DNA of 64,000 bases, from NCBI GenBank assembly GCA_024734495.1, contig JALMQS010000187.1, positions 10,903,300 to 10,967,299 on the forward strand, in the 5' to 3' direction. Every line of letters begins with the position of its first letter. The stretch's first letter is position 1. The position numbers and the translations under genes are program-made. Below the pieces are notes generated by a model. The model did no database searches. It had not been told where the DNA came from and saw only the letters and a list, made by a program, of their open reading frames with translations. The DNA is from Forficula auricularia (taxonomy: Eukaryota; Arthropoda; Insecta; Dermaptera; Forficulidae). Positions 55,665 to 64,000 of the stretch are shown in pieces.

Positions 55665-56702
55665 TTACGGCTTGAATGGCAACGTACTTATTAAGTTTTG
55701 ACACTCATCTTGAATGAAAGTATCCCAAATATTTTGAAGTTTGTGTTTTAATTCGACTACGTTTCTAGCTGGTTGTATTCGTAATAGCTTTTTCATTGTG
55801 TGCCAAAGAGTTTCTATTGATGACAAGTCGAGACTGTTTGCCACCCACTCCAAAAGTGTAACATTATGATCAGAAAGCCATTTGAAAGATTTTCTTGATG
55901 TATGGCACGCCGCCCCGTCTTGTTGGAACACAAAATTATTATTATTCTGCAATGAATCTGCCATGGTTGGAATTAACGATTTTTTTAAAATCTCTAAATA
56001 TTTATTGGTGTTTACAATTCCATCAATGAATTGAAGTTTTCCAACACCTCTAGCAGACATTGAACCCCATACCATAACTGAAGCAGGAAATTTTACTTTT
56101 TTTAAACAATCTGAATTGAAAGCTTCATTTTTCTGACTAATAACTCTGCTTCGATTGTCCCCAAAACAAACTTCAAAACGAGACTCATCACTCCAACGGA
56201 CACTATTCCATTCATCACTCGTCCAATTAATGTGACTTTTAGCCCATTTAAGACAGTTTTTCTTTTGTTTTAATGTCAAGAGTGGCTTTTCTTTCGCCTA
56301 AAAAAATTAGTAAAATTTAAAAAAAAATTGGAATAAGTTGCAATAATATTACATTGCAAGTTTTAAAACCTAACTTAAGGGCTGCTCTATGGCAAGTGGA
56401 TCTTGAAACACTTCGCCCCACAGCATCGCTCCAAAGAACAGATCATTCACCATAATTCGAACGCCTGTTTTTTCTAATAATCTTCTTCAATACCCGTCTA
56501 TCAGCATCTGATATTTTGGATTTCGACGCATACCGAGGTTTTGTAGCTATTGTACCCGTTGTTTTTTAAACTCGAATAATATTTCTGACAGTAAACTTTG
56601 ATAAATTAACTAGATCGCCAATTTCCGCCTTTGATTTTCCGTTTTTAAATAAATTGATAATAATTGAGCGAATTTTTCATCAACAACCTTTCCACGAGTC
56701 AT
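55665..56702 (-). pseudogene. Tc1-type DD34E transposase (disabled 5' part, putative 55-nt intron)
   Basis: The main open part (55665-56279) has RWSDESRFEV (first Asp), FQQDGAACHTS (second Asp) and SLDLSSIETLW (Glu). There are 34 residues between the second Asp and the Glu, so it is DD34E. The usual PDLNPIE is altered to LDLSSIE. Upstream, reading from ATG at 56702, MTRGKVVDEKFAQLLSIY begins a helix-turn-helix domain. It is broken by frameshifts (near 56637 and 56568) and a stop in the NRRSNYGE*SVL stretch. SVSRSTCHRAALKLGFKTCN (ending 56353) joins AKEKPLLTLKQKK in frame if GT...AG at 56352-56298 is removed. The ends and phase fit exactly, and the result matches the Tc1 'KPLLT' region. It catalyses cut-and-paste at TA sites; this copy cannot make full-length protein. 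Confidence 0.88.
56298..56352 (-). other. Putative 55-nt GT-AG intron in the Tc1 transposase
   Basis: Minus strand: exon ...acttgcaat, then GTAATATTATTG... with a T-rich tract and ...TTTTTTAG, then exon gcgaaagaaaagcc. It is AT-rich and of a length common for arthropod short introns. Removing it restores the conserved frame with no extra or missing codon. Confidence 0.65.
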
Positions 56703-56975
56703 TTTTACTAATAATAAACAAAACAAACTTTCTTTTGTTGGAAAAAGGCAAAGCCTACTTGATTATTTCACATATTCAAAGATTCTTAAAAAAAAAAATC
56801 GTGAAAAGCAAAGAACTATTTTTTATATAAAAATATGTTTTTAACAATTAAAAAATAATTTTAAATTAAATGTTACAATAAAATGTTTTAAAGTGTTTAA
56901 AATGTTGTTCCAAATAATAATAAAAATAAATATTTAAATTAAATTTACCGTAAATTAGAATAAATTTATTTAAAA

Positions 56976-57362
56976 ATTTTTAAGAAAAAATAAAAACCGA
57001 CTTCAAAAAATTAAGTGCAACAAATATAAAAATACACTAAAAGGTATAAAATAATTATTATCTTATTTAGTTACAACTAAACGACGAAATATTAACACGA
57101 AATTACTTTTTGAAGTTGGTGCCAAACATATACCTTTTATGAATCGCACTCGACGGATCTTACTTAGTACGTTTGGCGGGTACGCTCGCTTATAGGTATA
57201 GTTTGTTTGGCACCGACTTTAAAAAGTAATTTCGTGTTAATATTTCGTCGTTTAGTTGTAACTAAATAAGATAATAATTATTTTATACCTTTTAGTGTAT
57301 TTTTATATTTGTTGCACTTAATTTTTTGAAGTCGGTTTTTATTTTTTTCTTAAAAATTTTTA
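56976..57362. mobile_element. Foldback element of the ACCGACTTC family (solo half)
   Basis: Arms of ~130 bp (56976-57110 and 57222-57362), starting ttaagaaaaaataaaaaccg and 'acttcaaaaaattaagtgca'. The ~110-bp core holds 'tttatgaatcgcactcgacg' and acgtttggcgggtacgctcg. Arms are almost identical, so it was inserted recently, into the right TIR of the Tc1 element. The core is in the opposite orientation to the copy at 57640. Confidence 0.87.
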
Positions 57363-57639
57363 TAAATTGAATAAAGCATTTGAATTTTTTAAGATATTAA
57401 ATAATAACTAGTTATAAATAAAAAGTTTTCACTAAATTAAAAAAAATTGACTTACACCATGTTCAAAATAAACCGTGAAAAGGGGACTCTCTAAATATTC
57501 CCTCATAAAGAATTTGTTTTTTAATATATTTTTTCATAACCATAAGAAAATCTCGTTTGAATAAAATAGAATTTTTATTAAAACGAAATTTTATTTTTCC
57601 ATAAAAAAATAGGAAAAATTAGAAGGGGACATTCCTTAA
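57363..57639. other. AT-rich sequence between two nested insertions
   Basis: Unrelated AT-rich stretch, no ORF. Presumably Tc1-flank sequence or part of another insertion. Confidence 0.4.
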
Positions 57640-58378
57640 AAATTTTTAAGAAAAAAATAAAAACCGATTTCAAAAAATTAAGTGCAACAAATATAAAAAT
57701 ACACTAAAAGGTATAAAATAATTATTATCTTATTTAGTTACAACTAAACGACGAAATATTAACACGAAATTACTTTTTAAAGTCGGTGCCAAACAAACTA
57801 TACCTATAAGCGAGCGTACCCGCCAAACGTACTAAGTAAGATCCGTCGAGTGCGATTCATAAAAGGTATATGTTTGGCACCAACTTCAAAAAGTAATTTC
57901 GTGTTAATATTTCGTCGTTTAGTTGTAACTAAATAAGATAATAATTATTTTATACCTTTTAGTGTATTTTTATATTTGTTGCACTTAATTTTTTGAAATC
58001 AGTTTTTATTTTTTTCTTAAAAATTTTTATTTTTCTCTTTTAGTGATGTTATTAATAGTGATAATATCATCAGAACTTGACCAAATTAATATGACACCAT
58101 CCCTAAGACACCCCCTTTCGGATAAAAAAAGAACCATCGAAATCGGTTCATAAACAAAGAGGTTAGGTCTAAACAAACCTAAACAAACCTAATAAAAAAG
58201 GTCTAATACCTATGAAAAAAAATTGAAAAAAAAATGGGACCAATCGGAAGCTAGACTGGACCCAATGCAAAAAAATTTTTCAAAATCGGTTGACAATTGG
58301 CGGAGATATGAGGAAAAAAAAAAAAAAAAAAATTCAATCGAATAGAGAACCTCCTCCTTTTTTGAAGTTGGTTAAAAG
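57640..58378 (-). mobile_element. Composite ACCGACTTC element, copy 2 (~740 bp)
   Basis: On the minus strand it starts ttaaccaacttcaaaaaagg at 58378 and proceeds through the same ~330-bp left part as 51476-51800 ('gaaccgatttcgatggttct', 'gatgatattatcactattaa'). It then enters the foldback half (58030-57640). Having both halves in the same order and spacing as copy 1 shows this is one mobile unit, not a chance juxtaposition. Insertion point: right TIR of the Tc1 element. Confidence 0.85.
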
Positions 58379-58591
58379 AAAAAATATTGGTGGGCCAATT
58401 GAGATGGGACGGGGCTCGTAAATATTATTTTTCATGGGGTCATTATTGTATTAATTTTTTTTCTGATCTTTTCTTAGCCGAGAGCCAGTTAAAATTAAAA
58501 AATCAGAATACAACCTCTTTGTTTCTCTTTATGAATCAACAACTCTGCTACCCTCGGCAAAATAAAAAACTTTTCAATTAAATATTTATTC

Positions 58592-59324
58592 CATCTATAT
58601 AATATGTATAATAAAATCATGCCTAAATTTTTGATATGCTTAACCAATGGTTGATTTTTTCCTCTCTAGTGTTATAATAAAAAGTGGATATATTCAATAA
58701 AAACACTTGATTAATATTTTTCAAATTTAATTTTTTATCGCTCACTCTTTATTATTATTTGTTTACTTGTTATTTATGATTAACTGCGAAAAAAATAATA
58801 ATCTATTTAGTATTAATAAAATTCCATAAAAACATTAAATAATGATTAAATAAAATTTTATTAATGAAAAAAAGTCATGTTTTTGCATTAATTTTCCTAA
58901 TAAAAATCACCCTCTATTTTTATTAACTTCTATTTTTTAGACATAAATAACTTATTGATTTACCATTCTATAGAAAAATGATATTTTTTTTTTGAAAAAA
59001 GAAAAAAATGTAATATACTCGAAAGAAATTTTCGTATCATAAATATAAATTGAGCAATTTTTCAATGAGTTGTGATACAAGTCATAACTCTGTTGACGTC
59101 GAATGTTTGGGATATTGATAACCTATTGGTTAACATAAACCACGACAGGTAATTTATTCATGAATGCATTTCACGCAAACCGATGATAGCTCTCAATGAA
59201 AACATGTCCATAAATTAGGCAATACACTTGCTACATTAATTATTAAGATTCCCGTCTTCAAATGCAAATGATATACAGAAACGCAAAGGATTGATGAATG
59301 ATACGCTAAGCCCAGTCCACAGAA
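58592..59324. other. AT-rich sequence, no gene recognised
   Basis: Very AT-rich until ~59060, then more mixed. No supported frame. Confidence 0.5.
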
Positions 59325-59639
59325 GTGGCCTTCCCTCTAACTCTAAAGCCATATATACCTAGGGACGTTTTCAATGGAAACATGAAGGTGAATTTAATAT
59401 ACAGAACGATAGATAGGCTTTTTGAGCTTTGGACTTCACAAAGCGTGTATTCGAATTTTATCTTCAAAAGCTATTTCCGACTAACATTTGACAATTGTAG
59501 GGAGCAAGAGAAAACTTTTCCAAGATGCAGAACACTTTTAAAAAATTTCAGTGATTTGGCAATTTTTGACAGTGAACGATTTAAGGTAGTTCTTCCACAA
59601 ATGAAAAAATTCAAGAAGTCTTTGAAACTTGGAATATAA
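59325..59639 (+). pseudogene. Unassigned 104-codon frame, possibly a P-element/THAP9-like transposase fragment
   Basis: The frame contains LTLKPYIPRDVFNGNMKVNL followed by IYRTIDRLFELWTSQ and ends FKVVLPQMKKFKKSLK. A 'K.I.P..F..MKV.LA' block and an 'IDRLFDLLNS' block are found in P-element/THAP9-type transposases, where ~30 residues separate them. If that reading is right, this is a truncated copy with an internal deletion. Codon use is less AT-biased than the flanks, supporting a real coding origin. No RNase H-fold catalytic motif can be identified, and no TIRs were seen. The family call is a guess from weak resemblance. Confidence 0.35.
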
Positions 59640-60083
59640 GTCATTAAAAGCATAATACACATACTGTTAAAATTTGAAGACGATTTACCACACCAAACAT
59701 GAAATTATTTCAATTAAAAATGACATTTGTAACATAGGGTAGATAGGGAAAGGGTTGGGATATGATCATTATTTTATTTTTTTCATTGAAGGAGTTTCAC
59801 CATCTTGATGAAAAACTAATATTCGTTAGAATAATATATTCGGAGTAACTTAAAAAAAAATTGAAATTATTTACCACGTAGTTTTGATAAATAACAAAAA
59901 AACTAACACATTTGGGCGATTATTTTTAGTGGAGGGGTTATAAGTACAATGTCTTGGAAACGAACCGGGTAGTATGTGTGTGTCCATATAGAGATTTCGT
60001 AGTGTGAGTGGAAAGTCACGTTAAAAAAACATAACCTAAAATTTTAGTTCCGTTCATATTTATAGAGTGGTTACGAGGCTAAA
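59640..60083. other. No gene recognised
   Basis: Mixed AT-rich sequence with no supported frame. Contains 'gggtagatagggaaagggtt' near 59738. Confidence 0.5.
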
Positions 60084-60165
60084 ACTTTTTGTGTGGATTG
60101 TCGCGAAAGAACCTCCTTAAGGTAGTTGTTTCGCGACAATACTAGCAAAAAGTTAATGCTAGATT
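60084..60165. repeat. Small foldback (attgtcgcgaaa arms)
   Basis: The arms aactttttgtg..attgtcgcgaaa (60084-60108) and tttcgcgacaat...gcaaaaagtt (60130-60155) are inverted, with a loop of gaacctccttaaggtagttg. Confidence 0.75.
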
Positions 60166-61482
60166 ATATAGAACAGACAATAAAGATTCATGATTCATAA
60201 GCCCAAAACTTTTTGCTGTTTATGTACCGATTCTAGCTAATCCCGTGTTAGTTTGACAAATCTGGCACCATTGTAAGAGATTGAATATTTTTATATTAAA
60301 ATGACAGATAAAATATATTTTAAATTTCTATAAAAATAGTTTTGTTATTTTTTAAAAAATGTAATCGACGCCTACGTTACACCTTATGAAAATTATAATT
60401 TTTAAAAAATCTAGCGCATACGCGCTTTATACATCTTTCGCTGGTTTAATAAATGCGCTGTTCCCAAATTGTTTTTAGTGTAAATTTTTTTATACATTTT
60501 TCATTATTTATTCATTATTATCTCAGAAACTGTGTTGTAACTATGAATCAAAATTGTCTTAAAATATGTATTGGTTATGGTTTAATGTTGGTTTAGTTTT
60601 TTTATAAAAATGATAAGAAGAGTTTCTTAATTATAATTAAATATGTATGTAAATTTTCCGATATCCCGTATAGTGCAATGTATAAGAGTCTGAAAAACTC
60701 TATTTTTGAAACTTAATATCTCCGGAAGTATATTGTTCATAAATTTCGTTTGCCACCAATCGATGCACAAGTATTTAAATAATAACCTGTCTAAATTTCA
60801 AAAAAATCCTAAGAAAACCCATTTGGCGGAACAACTACATTAAGCTGAGAATTTGAAATTCAGCACAGATTTCCAGTTCATTAATTCACACTTGTCTGTT
60901 AAATTTCAGCTCATTAGCTACAACCACTTAAAAGGTCCATATTTAAAGATTCAATTTTGTAGTGTCCTGTACAAATGTAACACGAAACTTTTCTAGTGTC
61001 GATAGATTATGTGTCTGATTATTTTCTTTGAAATCAAAAAGCGTCTCAAAATTTTAACCAGATGATTATTTTAGGAATGAATGGTTGACTTTCGTGGGGG
61101 TCAAATTATTATCATAGGGTAGTAATATATATCTATAAATAACACATTAGCTGAATTTTTCAAAAATTTAATTTACTTTAAAATGATCATGGAAGTCTGT
61201 TGGAAAGTAACTATTTTTACACGATTAAACTAGTTACGAAGGCTTGTCCTTTTTATAAATATGTTATTTGTTTTTTCTTTTATACATAAATTCGTGATTA
61301 AAATTCATTTATTATATTATTATTATTATTATTATTTTAGGCAATTCCCTTCCCCTCAAAGACCCGATAACTAAAAGTTACATAATATAAAAATGACACT
61401 CAAAATTCGAGTATCTTTTTTTGAAAATAAATAGAATTTTTTTCAAAAAATCAACTCGAGGTGTAGAACCAATATATATTAA
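60166..61482. other. AT-rich sequence with (TTA)n microsatellite
   Basis: No supported frame. (TTA)n at about 61313-61337. Part of 60680-60960 is less AT-rich but stop-rich. Confidence 0.5.
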
Positions 61483-61823
61483 GAGAGAATTAATTTACAT
61501 TTTTTAGGTCAGAATCTAGGATTTTAGTAGAGAATATTTTTAGGGATTCATCCCTTTGGGAATTGAACCCGAGAACTAACGTGCTTTCCGTGCAGTCAGT
61601 TACTTATTTAAATGAAATTATTTATATATATATATATATATAATTAAGGCTTTGTCTGTATATTGGGGTGGTGGGGTGGGTGGGAGTGCTGAATGGATTT
61701 CGGGGTGGGGGTCCAGCGACGAGCCTCCTGGCTAGCAAGAGGGCCGCCGAAGGCGGGCCTTGCAGCTAGTATTCTCTACTAAAATCCTAGAATCTGAACT
61801 AAAAAATGTAAATTCATTCTCTC
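61483..61823 (-). mobile_element. Foldback element with tRNA-like core, copy 3, interrupted by a Helitron-like insertion
   Basis: The arms 61483-61541 ('gagagaattaatttacat', 'aggattttagtagagaat') and 61771-61823 are inverted repeats. The core on the minus strand has gggttcaattcccaaaggg, a B-box-like element; downstream is a GC-rich insertion ending at 61769. Same plan as 21169-21328 and 22960-23171. Confidence 0.72.
61644..61769 (+). mobile_element. Short Helitron-like element (3' end well preserved)
   Basis: GC-rich, ending with a hairpin (gggccgccgaaggcgggcc) then ttgcag and CTAG, followed by T. A 3' hairpin a few bases before CTRR next to a host T is the Helitron signature. The 5' end is uncertain: sequence from about 61644 ('aattaaggctttgtctgtat') is a candidate, but no clear TC start was found. 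Related to 32395-32457. Confidence 0.6.
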
Positions 61824-61858
61824 ATATACACATGACATATTTAGAGTACAGCATTTAG

Positions 61859-61862
<4 letters not shown>

Positions 61863-61897
<35 letters not shown>
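61863..61897. repeat. (TA)n microsatellite
   Basis: About 17 uninterrupted TA units. A shorter run lies at 61620-61642. Confidence 0.95.
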
Positions 61898-61900
<3 letters not shown>

Positions 61901-62984
61901 GTTCTTCGTTCTACAGATATTAAAATAAAACCAAATTGTAAAACCCCATTGTTTCATTCACCTTTCAACGAATACTTATTTTCATCAAGCAGAGGACACC
62001 CTCATTGATTTATTCTTAAAAAGGATTTTGTTGCATGCCCTAGTCTAAAGAAAAAAGTTGTAAATTGAAAAAATATTTAAATTTATTATTTACCTAAACA
62101 TCTCATTTTTTTCTCTTAATAATATATATTCTACTTTAAAATTAAACACTCTGTGAAGGAAAATTAAAAGCAATGTTGTTGTCAGTTACTCCGTCGATCT
62201 TGAAATTTCTCAATTCGGCCCTGCTTTTGTGTATTTAATCTTTATATTCAATTTCTACTAATGTATAGATGTACTACTAAACGGAGAGAACCATTTGAAA
62301 TTCCTCTGCTGCTGGTTGCCTAACTTTGAGGGGTTCTAATAGAATGAAAATTTATTGAACTTTTTATGTCCCTATAAAATAAAAAAAATAAAACTTTCAA
62401 TCGGTTTTTAATTAAAGCTTTTAGACACTTGTTAGCTGATGTATTTTATGATTGAATTTGTTTTTCTAATTCGTTTGTAATCTATGATTGAGAAGGAATC
62501 AAAAATGAATAAATTCTTCTGGATTAGTTACTTAATTTTAAATTTCAAGCCTTGTTGATCAAAATGAAATCCACGGACATATTTATTTCTTGTTGTTTCT
62601 CCAAACTTTGATTTAAATAAAAGATATAATTATCATGCTAAGTTTAATTCAAGTACAAGGTCTCTGAATATTTAATATAATGAATTTTAAATAACTGATT
62701 TTTTAATGTTTAGAAGTAAAAAGTAGATAGTAGCTACTTATTATCAAAATTAACTTTTGCATTCAGATTTGCAGTGTATTCGCATTTTGATCGATTTGGA
62801 ATAAAAGAAAAAATTCCTAACTTTAGAAATTATAGAAAGTCTCTGCTCTCTACAGGAATTTTAATAGTATAATCTGACACCTACCAATTTACACACACTC
62901 ACACTCACAAACATAATTATAAATAAATCATAATCACTTAAGATCTTACTAAAAAAAATACAGAGACAAATTATTTGAAAATTC
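61898..62984. other. AT-rich sequence, no gene recognised
   Basis: Stop-rich; no repeat was identified by eye. Confidence 0.5.
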
Positions 62985-63265
62985 TTCTTCTTTAAGTGCC
63001 ATATCAGGTCTCCCTGACGTTTCGGCTTCTCTCCACATATACCTGTGCTGAGTCTGTTTAGCTGTTTTACACAGATATACGGGACCCACTTTTTAATGCC
63101 GGTTCCGAACGGCTAGTTTGGAAAGGTTGTCTAGGTAATTATACTCTTGGTAGCTTTACCATTGCTTTCAAGAGGAAGCGACTGCAAATATCTGCCGAGA
63201 CTCAGTCTCGAACCTGCATACTCCAGGCCAGCGGCCCGACACTCGACCACAGTCGCCTCATGATT
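62985..63265 (-). mobile_element. tRNA-derived SINE of a second family
   Basis: On the minus strand the head reads ggcgactgtggtcgagtgtc, with an A-box-like tggtcgagtg and a B box caggttcgagact. Then a ~180-bp body follows, and the end 'gagagaagccgaaacgtcag', ggagacctgatatggc and a (GAA)n-type tail. The head is Ser/Leu-tRNA-like. It is different in sequence from the 23198/37188/55389 family. TSD not identified. Confidence 0.72.
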
Positions 63266-63922
63266 GAAAATACTATTAATTCATAAATAAAATGCCACAT
63301 GGTAATTCATTTATTTCAATATTTACAATGAAGTATTCATATCTCGAAAATGAATCCCAAGCAAGTGAAATTTGATTCAAATTACATTACAGATAAAAAG
63401 CGCAAGTTTAAATTTCAGTTATATTTATATTTCCGGCGCTCACAATTTAGAATGATGAGAGAGTTATGGGAAAAATAAAATTACTAAATCTTAATGCTTA
63501 GAAAATCAAGAAATCTGAAATTTATCCAGGAAAAAGGCTCACACAAATGAATGGAGTACATAAATATTCTACAGGGGTCCCAAAATGGACGGGCGGCTCA
63601 AAATTTTGAAATTGTACGAGGCGCTCATAAAAAGTGAAATGAATATACATACCTACAAATTTTAGAAATCTGCAATTTAATAAGGATGAATAATTTAATT
63701 AAATGTATTTGTGAATAATTCCACGAGAAACAGAATTTGTGGAAGATGTTCAAAACATTAAAATTATTAAATCTCAAAATTGAACAATTTATTAGGTTAA
63801 TCATTATTTTTATGAGAATTTTTAAGACCTGAAATTTTAGTTAATACGATTTAATTTTTAATGACATATAGTATATGTTTATTAATTATTATTTAATTTC
63901 CCCAGCATTAAGGGCGAATTGC
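63266..63922. other. AT-rich sequence, no gene recognised
   Basis: No supported frame or repeat. Confidence 0.5.
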
Positions 63923-64000
63923 GGGGGTCTGGTTAGGCTAGGGGTTAGCGTGCCAGCCTGCTAACTAAGTGGGATCCACCGGGTTCGAATCATCGAGGTA
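63923..64000 (+). mobile_element. tRNA-derived SINE, copy 4 (truncated by window end)
   Basis: Begins gggggtctggttaggctagg, then 'ggttagcgtgccagcctgct' and B box cgggttcgaatcatcgagg, matching the heads at 23198, 37188 and 55389. It runs off the window. Confidence 0.9.

Larger units (their letters stand above)
55164..58418 (-). mobile_element. Tc1/mariner transposon with long TIRs, nested in a hammerhead element
   Basis: Ends CGAGACCCGTCCCATCTCAA (left) and the complement of CGAGCCCCGTCCCATCTCAA (right), each next to TA. TIRs extend inward through ccaatattttt and 'gctaatttacggtaaattt' for ~200 bp. The left TIR is interrupted by a ~60-bp partial duplication and the SINE at 55389-55577. The right TIR is interrupted at ~56976 by two further elements, resuming at 58379. 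Without insertions it would be ~1.6 kb, the usual Tc1 length. It encodes the transposase remnant at 55665-56702. Confidence 0.87.
55009..58580 (-). mobile_element. Hammerhead-type short element (retrozyme-like) split by a Tc1 insertion; 11-bp TSD
   Basis: The outer direct repeat aatatttattc at 54998-55008 and 58581-58591 brackets the whole nest. The left remnant 55009-55160 matches the 193-bp element at 18961-19153 (gatgcaaataaacatacaca, TA run, hammerhead core). The right remnant ~58533-58580 matches its other end ('gaatcaacaactctgctacc', ctcggcaaaataaaaaact). Between them sit the Tc1 element (55164-58418) and ~110 bp that includes an inverted copy of the left end (58508-58532). Confidence 0.72.

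Noticed and set aside
58387..58581. 64-codon plus-strand frame starting in the Tc1 TIR
   Set aside because: It overlaps the terminal inverted repeat and the hammerhead-element end; not a gene.

Overview
This is an AT-rich eukaryotic nuclear window, most likely from an arthropod (insect or crustacean). It contains no confident host protein-coding gene; almost everything recognisable is satellite DNA or transposable elements. The arthropod guess rests on the mix of a Penelope-like retroelement (PLE) with a GIY-YIG endonuclease, a Tc1/mariner DD34E transposon with a 55-nt GT-AG intron, CR1/Jockey/I-like LINE tails, tRNA-derived SINEs, and a dispersed 'ACCGACTTCAAAAAAGG' element of a kind I recall from insects. 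The species cannot be fixed from sequence alone.

Layout. Positions 1-14407 are one satellite array of about 58 monomers of ~247-252 bp. Each carries a TATATAAG box and a GCCATGG. Parts of the array are freshly homogenised and parts show higher-order blocks. It ends at a 100-N gap. From 14.5 to 38.2 kb lies a graveyard of small mobile elements. These include foldback elements with target-site duplications (TSDs), foldbacks with a tRNA-like core, SINEs with TSDs, a ~0.7-0.9 kb element with a variable internal minisatellite, a solo LTR, decayed LINE 3' ends, and a Helitron-like end beside a perfect eight-unit heat-shock element array (32313-32350) next to a ~185-bp tandem repeat.

Positions 38.2-49.1 kb hold three tandem, minus-strand PLE copies. 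The first two encode intact 828-aa RT/GIY-YIG proteins; the third is broken by a 1-base insertion. The copies are joined by pseudo-LTRs (pLTRs) with hammerhead-ribozyme cores. The coding parts are almost identical while the joining segments are much more divergent, and one junction repeats itself, so part of this array may be an assembly artefact. A second 100-N gap follows.

From 49.2 to 64 kb there is a trimer of ~145-bp hammerhead-bearing repeats. Next come composite ACCGACTTC elements and a many-layered nest: a hammerhead element holds a Tc1 transposon, which itself holds a SINE, a foldback and a composite element. More foldbacks and SINEs follow.

The most interesting theme is a set of short elements with hammerhead-like cores. 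One is a 193-bp monomer with a 13-bp TSD and a paralogous empty site nearby; another is a tandem trimer; others are foldback or nested copies. They look like animal 'retrozymes', probably mobilised by PLE machinery of the kind encoded in the same window. The second theme is the heat-shock element array inside a Helitron-like or tandem-repeat context, which would be a stress-responsive mobile promoter.
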